Shown here: positions 56,243-64,000 of the stretch, one piece after another
Layout of the letters: the number at the start of each line of letters is the position of its first letter
Numbering within the stretch: the first letter of the stretch is position 1
Assembly (NCBI GenBank): GCA_036346275.1
Contig: CM070719.1
Coordinates: 16,223,185-16,287,184 of the forward strand
Direction: 5' to 3'
From: Otatea glauca
Taxonomy: Eukaryota; Streptophyta; Magnoliopsida; Poales; Poaceae
DNA: 64,000 nt
Notes under the pieces: generated by a model
The model's input: the letters and a program-made list of their open reading frames with translations, nothing else
Told to the model about the DNA's origin: nothing
The model's database searches: none
Program-made: the position numbers and the translations under genes

Positions 56243-59200
56243 TGTGTATATATATATGCATATAAATATATGTGCATAGGAAGTTAAATAGTTTATAGAT
56301 TAAATAGTTTCAAACCATGAACAAATCTAGTATCCTAGCTTAATAGATTTAGTGCAATCAACTCATTTATCTTATGTCTTAAGTTTTATTAATTCAAATA
56401 ATTTTAGCATCTATAATTTGAAGTTATAAACACAAAAATTCATAATTTTAGCCTCTTGAATTCGTAATTCAAGGATAGATAATCTATCAAAGAAACCATA
56501 TTTGTTCATCCTAAAAGTCTTTAACAAAGTGTTTATGTGATTATCTAAATCATGTAGTCCTGAAATCCTATAATGCAACCCCTAAACTACCCCTGTTTTC
56601 TGCAGTTAATCTTTATTTGGTTTACCGTCTGCTTTCTTTTTGCCCTTATTGAAATTATATATTTGCTATGTTTCCGGTTGATCGACGTGTAGAATCCGAC
56701 GTGCTCGAAGAAGAAGACGACTCCGTCGCAGATCCAGATTTCGTACCAAACAGTGAGCTGCAAGGCAAGCACCCCCTTGAACATATCGAGCCTGATAATT
56801 TACCTACATTATATTATTTTTGTCTATGTACTATGCATCCGGAAAATTCTCCATAGAAATGCTAATTTGGGTTGGAACTGTAGTTAATCCTGTACATTAT
56901 GGTTTACCTTAATCTGTATGGACACGTGAACCTTGTAAACCATAGTTTGAACTAGACATGTTTAATGTCATTTTGGGTATAACCGCTAGTATAATATTCC
57001 TGCTTAAGCTATTCGTCATTTGTTTTAAGTCTTTTCAGTAATTGTATGGCCCTCTTTGGGAAAAGGTTGCTGGTACTTTGGTTAAAAACCCAAAATAAAA
57101 CTATGGTTTGACGCGGGCGATTATTGGCAATAGCCGGTGGTGTAAAGGGAGTTGCACGTAGTATAGGGTGGAGTATCGCCCGTGTCGGATTAAGGACCGA
57201 GCAATGGAACGCTATAGATCCATGTTTTCGTACAACCACGGGGCCTGGTGTGGGACAGTCTGAGCCTAATAAGTTATTTGGATGTGGCTTTGCATCTAAG
57301 GAAGGCGGGAGTATAGAGGGAGCTTTCCGGTCAGGATTGCTTGTGAGGGGCTTCCACACCGACCTTTTTCTAACCCTCGGTGTGGGTAAATGCATACCCG
57401 CGCAACGGTGTACGCCTCGTCATAAAACAGAAACAGGTGTTGTGTATCACGTGAAAGGAACCACGTCTGGTGTGTGTTTCTATTTTATGATGGGGTTTAA
57501 CGTCCCGGGCTGGTTCATAGCCACATATAAGTAATGTAACGGTTCTGTATGATCTCCTTGTCGACACACAAAAGGAAGTGTGTTAATATGGCCTAGCAAA
57601 AGAGGTTGATCATTCCCTGTGGGTAAAGTTGTACACCTCTGCAGAGTGTAAATCTAATCGATTAGCCGCGTCCACGGTCAAGGACACTTGGTGAAGTCAT
57701 TCCAATGTTAGTCTTTTGGTATTTTCTGAAAAATGGGTTTGGTTTGGAAACCATTTTTGCAACTAGCTTTTGTGTCAAAGGATAGACACCGGGGACCTTT
57801 GCAGTCAGGTAAACTGGGTTGAAAGACTTGAGTATTTGCTTATCGCTTTATGTCTCAATTGCCTATTTAAAAATGCGATGTTTCAATCTTATATTCATAC
57901 TTTTCAATGTTTATGCAACTGCAAAATAACCTATAACCTGCCTTGCTTAGCCTGCATGATTACTTAATTGCATTTGTCAAACACTATAAGTCTTGCTGAG
58001 TACTAATGTACTCAATCTTGCATCTGCTATCTCAGAGGACGAAGCTTGCGAAGTGCCAGATGATTCTTGCTTTCACGCAGGGCACAGGGTGTTCGACGAT
58101 GATTTCCCCTAGATTTGCCTAGTCAGTTGCCTAAGGGTTAGTGGGCAAACCGCGAGGGTTTTGAAGTTCTTTAACTCTCTATTTTCCGTTGTTCAGTCTT
58201 TGTAAATTTTAAACTCTGTATAATTATTTCCGCTTGTATATACATACTTATCAGTTGTCCTCTTGTGGTTGTGATATGAATGTTGTAAACATGTGAGTGC
58301 TAGCCACTTATCATGGGACTAGTACAGTAATCACATGGAGGTTCCTGTTTGCAAGAACGGGGTCTCACATTTTACTATCGGTATACATAAATTTTACTAT
58401 CATGCCAGAGGTTTCAACAACCTGTGTGGTCGTAAAATATTATGACATATTCGGTAGATTTGTAATCTCATTCATGCGCCGTTTATTAGCGAGACTTATA
58501 TCATTATATTGCTCTCGTCATTAGTAAACTACCAGTAAAAACCGTTCGTAAATCGAAGCAGTCAATAAAAACTTATGGGTAAATAAAAATAATAATTCTA
58601 GTACAAACAAGGAAACACATTACTAGTTTACGCCGCATGACCAACTAGTAAATGTGTTTCTTGTTTGTACATGAATCTATTTTTTCTTTGTTTTAGCTAT
58701 AACTTTTTATTGACAGCTTCGATTCATGAACGATTTTCAACAATAGCTTACTGATGACGAGAGCAACATATTGATATAAGTCTCACCAATAAACGCTACA
58801 TGGATTAAATTTTACAATCCATATACATAGATTTTACTATCGATATACACTGATTTTTACTATCATGCCAAAGAGTTCAGCAGCCTATGCGGTAGTAAAA
58901 TCTTAGGACACATTCGGTAAATTGGTAGTAAAATCTCAATTTGCAGCGTTTATTAGTGGGACTTATATCATTGTGTTGCACTCATTGTTAGTAAGCTAGT
59001 GGTAAAAACCGTTGGTGAATCAGAGCTGTCAATAAAAAGTTGCGATTAAATCAAAGAAAAAGTTTATAGTACAAATAAGAAAACACATTACTAGTTTACA
59101 CTGCATGACCAACTAGTAAATGTGTTTCTTGTTTGTACATGAATCGCTTTTTTCTTTGATTTAGCCATAACTTTTTATTGATAGCTCTGATTCACTAACG

Positions 59201-59566
59201 GTTTTCACCAGTAACATACTGACGATAAGAGCAATATATTGATATAAGTCTCACAATAAACGCCACATGAATCATATTTTACTATTGGTATACATTTTAC
59301 TATCGTACCAGAGGGTTCAGTAGCCTGTACGTAGTAAAATCTTAGACACATTCGGTAAATTGGCAGAAAAATTCATGCGACTTTTATTGTTGAGACTTAT
59401 ATCAATATGGTGCGCTTGTCGTCAGTAAGCTACTGGTGAAAACCATTCATGAATCAGAGCTGTCAGTAAAAAGTTTTGGCTAAATCAAAGAAAAAACATA
59501 TTCCAGTACAAATAAGAAATGCATTTACTAGTTGGTTTGGCCATGTAACTGATGGGTTTAGTCAAC

Positions 59567-59816
59567 TAGGGTAGTTCTGTTGATTAGTGGGATGCATGAC
59601 TCGATCTGGTTGGGTTAACTGGCTCAGGTGTACAATAGGCTATTCTACACGTAGGTACTAAATAATGTATATACATAAACATGAGTTGGTGGCGGTCGTC
59701 TGTCCTTCCTCCTCTCCAAGAAAAGCAGCTCACTGACATATAGGCCGTAGACCACGGACTGTGACACGCTCTCCCATCTCTCATGAATAAAAAGGAAACC
59801 AACCGCATATCTCTCT
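59567..59816. other. No gene recognised
   Basis: Short spacer with an unsupported minus ORF (59584-59871). Confidence 0.4.
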
Positions 59817-59819
59817 TTA

Positions 59820-60135
59820 GAGCATGTACAATAGTAGAGATGGCTACTGTATATATACTTCTCCTTGTCATCTAAAGATAAAACTAAAGATAACTTCTAC
59901 AATAGATAACATTTTAAGGTTGTCTCTATGACATCCCACAATCTTTCAATTTACGGCATGAAAAGTGTTTGTTATGGACATTAATTCATATATTGATGTT
60001 TTGTGCTGGCTATATGGTTGTCTCTTCATGAAGAGATAGCTACACTCTCTCTCCTCTTTCTCTCTCTCCCATATTAGCAAAAATATTACATGGCAAAGCA
60101 CATAGAGGGAAGAAATCACACTATTGTAAATGTCC
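59820..60135. mobile_element. Tourist-like MITE, 316 bp
   Basis: Terminal inverted repeats GAGCATGTACAATAGT and (other strand) GGACATTTACAATAGT, flanked by TTA at 59817-59819 and 60136-60138. Resembles the MITE at 25143 in its terminal sequence. Confidence 0.75.
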
Positions 60136-60424
60136 TTACACCCACAACCGCTCCCTCGGCCAGGCCATTCCCCACTTTCCCTCCACATGGTAACTCAAGA
60201 ATGCAATTTTATTTTTGTAAATATGTGGCATGATTTGATTATTTCGTTTAAAATGTGTTTCTGCTGCAACGCACGTGCATTTGACTAATATAAAATTATA
60301 CATGTGTGTGTGTCTGTAGAAAAAAATTATGTCTCCTTCCACCAAAGAATGGGCTATATATTTCATTAATAGAAAAGAAGTAACATCGATTACAGATAAA
60401 TCACACACACACACATATATATAG

Positions 60425-60801
60425 GATGTCGAAACGGGATACAATGATTTCAAATACGTGAATTCAAATCAAATTTGGGTATATTTTTCAAACTTTTCTG
60501 TTTTAGGGTATATACCCATCTACAATAATTGAAATGAAATGCAAACCTTTACAAAATATACTCAAATTCAAAGATTTTGAACGAATTAAGATCACATGCT
60601 TTACTGATTTATATACATCATCAGCACATACTTACAATCAAGCTACCATAAAAAAGACAACTCAAGTTTGAATTTGAGTTCAAACTTGTTTGAACTATTT
60701 AGTAAAGTAGTTAAAATTGGCATCCAAAAATTTCAAACTTTTTTGCATGCAATTCATAGGAAAATACTCATTTTATATTATGGTGCCCAGACATTGTAGA
60801 G
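60425..60801. mobile_element. Foldback MITE-like repeat, copy 2
   Basis: Begins GATGTCGAAACGGGATAC and is related in part directly and in part as complement to 51918-52206 (for example complement of 60560-60660 against 51975-52075). Limits are approximate. Confidence 0.5.
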
Positions 60802-60818
60802 TCCCAGTTAATTATATA

Positions 60819-61069
60819 CTCCCTCCAGTCATAGATAGTTGTCGTTTTGGACATCAACACAGTCTCCAAAACATAGCTTTAACCACTAACTTCTGCTATC
60901 CTATAATTACAAACCCAACAAAACTATAATATTATGAAAGTATTTTTCAAGACAAATCTACACATATGATTTTCATGGGTCCAATATAAATATTTTAGAA
61001 AATATTAACAGTCAAAGTTTTAAAAGTTTGACTACACCTATATGCATAACTATTTGTTACCGGTGGGAG
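60819..61069. mobile_element. Stowaway-like MITE, about 251 bp
   Basis: Left end CTCCCTCCAGTCATAGATAG, right end (other strand) CTCCCACCGGTAACAAATAG, preceded by TA as expected for Stowaway. No coding. Confidence 0.75.
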
Positions 61070-61080
61070 TGTGTGTGTGT

Positions 61081-61514
61081 ATTCCATACTCCTAGGAGTA
61101 TATACTCCCACTTTAAATATACACTTAAATGAAGGTGTTATACCTCTTTATCCTTATGTGCATATTCTAATAATGATTATAAGATACTCCAAACTGAGTT
61201 CCATAATTTTTTTTTGTCAAAGTCCACTTTTTATAACATAATTTGTGTATATACTCCTTTTATAAATGGAAAAGGGTATAGAACAAAAATAAATGGCTTA
61301 AATGCATTTTTTTCAACCAAATCATATTAGAGTATCTTAGAATTATTATTGAAGTGTATTGAAAGTGATAAAGTAGTATAGCACGCTTGTTTACATGGTA
61401 TATTGCAAGTGGGAGTACGTACTCGAAAATACAAAAAGTGGATTTTGATAAAATTTTCTATGAAACTTACTTTGGAGTATCTTATAATCAGTATGCACAA
61501 AAAGATGAAGTACT

Positions 61515-61527
<13 letters not shown>
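61081..61527. repeat. Foldback repeat with arms of about 100-120 bp
   Basis: GATTATAAGATACTCCAAAC in the left arm (61176-61195) pairs with GTTTGGAGT-type text in the complement of the right arm (61470-61500, CTTTGGAGTATCTTATAATC). CAAAGTCCACTTTTT (61218) pairs with AAAAAGTGGATTTTG (61433). Confidence 0.7.
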
Positions 61528-61575
<48 letters not shown>

Positions 61576-61600
61576 CATACATACATATATATATATATCT
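61517..61600. repeat. (AT)n / (CATA)n microsatellite
   Basis: About 27 AT repeats followed by CATACATACATACATA and more AT. Confidence 0.95.
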
Positions 61601-61826
61601 TTTCATGGCATTAATTTTTAGAAACAAAGGGTCGCGATACCCTAGTTCCATTTATTAATGAAACCAAACATCTTCCACAGTTTACATCCTTTGGTAACGA
61701 TTTTTTTTGTGTTCGGCCATGTGACAGAAAAGATAATAGCAAATGGCAACACCGTACCACACATTCTATTTGGTTGCCTACATCAAGGGTGGCTCACACC
61801 GGTGCATGCTATTTTTCGCATGTTTG
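61601..61826. other. No feature recognised
   Basis: Spacer before the CACTA end; no ORF of note. Confidence 0.4.
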
Positions 61827-62729
61827 CACTACTATAAAATGATACAACACTATCTTTTCATCTAGATCTGATTTTAACTTTTTGGCAAAAAATCGATAGT
61901 GATAAATGATCCAGTGTTGGTGAGATATATAGTGCAAAACATCACTATCGGTCTGACCTAAGAACCGATAGTGATATTATATGTATCACAATCGGTTCTG
62001 AAGGTAGAACGAAAGTGATGAAGATCGTCATCATGGTCGGTTTATGGGGTTAGAACCTATCATAATAATATATATATCATGGTCGGTTCTGATCTCTGAA
62101 CCGACCGTGATGTGTTTGTCCGGACCAGTAGCTTATAACATTCGGGCTGAACTCTCTTCTGTTAATTGTTATTCTAGAGGTCAAAAAACCTACCGCTGCC
62201 TTAAAAAACACAACATACTCTACGGTTGGAAGCAATAATTAGGGTGAGAAATTATGATATCCTCAGGGATGGGTGTTAAGGGGATAAAGTTGAAGCCCTA
62301 GCATGAGGAGATTTCCCCTCAATTTGACTTATTTGTGGTTTTCTTCAAAAGGTGAGAATTCCTTCAATTTTGCACTAGATAATTCGATATCATTGTTGAT
62401 GTTGTAAATGTATGTCTCCTAACTAGGGAATTGAAAGCTCGTAACTAGGGAAGAAGGTATAGGGAGTAAATTATATATCTTGGAACATGTCCTGCAGTTT
62501 GCTAAGGTAATTAAATAATATCTCAATATTTGAAATAGCTAGTTGTAGCTCTAGTTTTTTCTTAATTTAGTATGCATAGTTTAATTACAGATGGACTGTG
62601 AAGAATGGATGTATCAGAAAATTGTCAAAGAAGACAAGGTCAAGAGGGGTGTAAACTTTGATGGAAAAAATCTCAAAAGATTTAATAACTCAGCTCAAAT
62701 TGAAGACCACTTGATTCTACGTGGCATCG
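61827..62729 (+). mobile_element. CACTA element 5' end, truncated by LTR
   Basis: Starts CACTACTATAAAATGATA. Subterminal repeats of ACCGATAGTGAT / ACCGACCGTGATG / TCATGGTCGGTT occupy 61880-62115. A possible 5' gene region follows. It stops at 62729, where an LTR begins (TGTAGGACCG). Confidence 0.75.
62590..62729 (+). pseudogene. Possible N-terminus of CACTA transposase (TNP2-like)
   Basis: ATG at 62590 gives MDCEEWMYQKIVKEDKVKRG and ends QIEDHLILRG at the LTR. A start of M-D-x-x-W-M-Y and a later H-L-x-x-x-G are seen in TNP2-type proteins, but the Cys residues of the usual zinc motif are missing. Support is weak and rests mainly on position inside the CACTA element. Confidence 0.4.
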
Positions 62730-64000
62730 TGTAGGACCGAAATAGCGATCAGAGGGGGAGTGAATGATCCCAAGAAAAATTTCCCCACTCAAAATGATCC
62801 AATCAAGCCTACAGACAAATCAAACAAAAGGAGCAAATGGGAAGGAGTAACTGCTCTGTATGGACGATGCTACCATAGGGAGACTGGTAGCACTCACAAC
62901 AGCAAGAACAGAGTCTTTCACATCGTGAAGAATTACACAAAAACTTTTGTGGAATTTTTTGATCGGCTTAACAAAAACTCATGAAACTTGATAGATGTGA
63001 TCTTAAGGATATGAGGAACTTATTCCAACCTTCAATCGCAAGGATTGACGTCAAAGTTCTGACCTTTTTACCTGGAAAGGAAAAGCACACCAAGTTCAAG
63101 CAAAACTCAAGAACTTGATCTTAGACTTGTTCGTGGGGTTTTGATGATCAAGATGATCTTGGACAACCTCTGACTTGTCACAGCAAGCAAGAACTCAAGT
63201 CAAAATCTCCGCAAACATGATCTACAAGAATGAATCACTCAAGAACACAAGATTGATTTCTTGCAACACAAACGCAACAATCCTTCAAAATAAGAGGCAA
63301 TAGCAAGCAGGAGGGGAGGCAAATACAAATAGTGTATAAGTAGATTGCAAGAATGTAAGTGCGGAATTTAAATGCTTGGAAGTAAGTTGTTGAATTTAAT
63401 GCGTAATGTAAATTTAAGCATGATAGAAAATGTTTTGCATTTCTGAAAGGGAGGTTTACAAAGCCTCACAACAAAGTGGGCAAAAGCTCAAAGAAGCCAA
63501 AAACCTCAGAAGCCTTAAAGAGGAGGAAGGCCACCTCTCCCCCTCTATTTATACTACCTTCGAGTTACCCTCCACCCTTGGATGAGATCCTTCTACCCTA
63601 AGGACCACCATCAAGGGTTAGGATGACTCCCACACACAGCCTTACATGAGCTAAACCGAAACCCAACAAGCACACTGGGTTTTCAAGACCTACTAACTAG
63701 ACCCGCTACTCTATCACCTAAACCGTGATCTGTCAGCCATCCTTGATCCGAGTAGCTCTTTAACTAGCATCTCATCCATTCTTTTTCTTCTAGGTTCGCA
63801 GCGACTCCATCTCCGATCATCTTCCGGCGATCCTCGACTGTCTAGACCTCCGGCGCACCTCGCCTAGTCCCGGTCATCCTCCGTCTCACCATGACCTAGC
63901 ACTGTCGTTCTGCAACCACCAAAAACAAGGAAACACATCACATAGCATTGCCCACTTTGCTCAAAATCGAGTCGATGAGTCGATATCGAGCATCGAGTAA
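62730..64000 (-). mobile_element. Minus-oriented LTR, 3' part, runs off the window
   Basis: Plus-strand TGTAGGACCGAAATAGCGAT followed by GGGGGAGTGAATGAT resembles the end of the solo LTR at 1885. The minus TATA box at 63546-63553 is about 820 bp from the LTR end, as in that solo LTR (about 860). Whether an internal region follows cannot be seen. Confidence 0.6.
63546..63553 (-). promoter_or_regulatory. LTR TATA box (TATAAATA)
   Basis: Minus strand GGTAGTATAAATAGAGGGGG within the LTR at 62730-64000; sets its orientation. Confidence 0.6.

Overview
The window is a transposon-dense stretch of a grass (Poaceae) nuclear genome. The evidence is the mix of elements: chromodomain Gypsy elements with LTRs over 3 kb, a Tat-lineage Gypsy element, MuDR-type Mutator elements, CACTA ends, and Tourist and Stowaway MITEs. 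The one host gene is GC-rich and intronless. Genus cannot be fixed from sequence alone. I see only one convincing host gene: a GIL1/DUF641-family protein on the minus strand at 28155-29624.

Layout. (1) 1-23.7 kb is a minus-strand Mutator-like element (MULE A) broken by insertions. A minus-oriented solo LTR (1885-5354, target duplication TGTCC) split its transposase frame. A 16.3-kb gag-only LTR element (5690-21941, target duplication GGTCC) split it again. Inside the gag of that element sits a 12-kb Tekay-type chromovirus (7893-19922, target duplication GGTGT). (2) 23.7-31.1 kb is low-copy-looking DNA with MITEs and the GIL1-like gene. (3) 31153-45305 is a minus-strand Gypsy/Tat element with target duplication ATTAT. 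Between its integrase and 3' LTR it carries a spliced antisense gene with its own TATA box, a second small antisense ORF with a TATA box, and an 81/27-bp tandem repeat. (4) 45.3-50.8 kb is a mosaic of MULE ends, CACTA ends, a second MULE transposase fragment, an LTR fragment and a 676-bp perfect-style hairpin. (5) 50.8-61.6 kb holds MITEs, a three-unit tandem foldback array split by a 5.1-kb solo LTR (target duplication TTTTA), and microsatellites. (6) 61827-64000 is a CACTA 5' end cut by the end of another minus-oriented LTR that runs off the window.

The most unusual signal lies inside the solo LTR at 1885-5354. At least 14 stem-loops share the same five-base loop ACACA, while most of the stems differ from one another yet pair with themselves. 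I know of no description of such an array. Most element genes here carry stops or frameshifts, so the region is mainly a record of insertion order. The GIL1-like ORF is the only intact long host reading frame.
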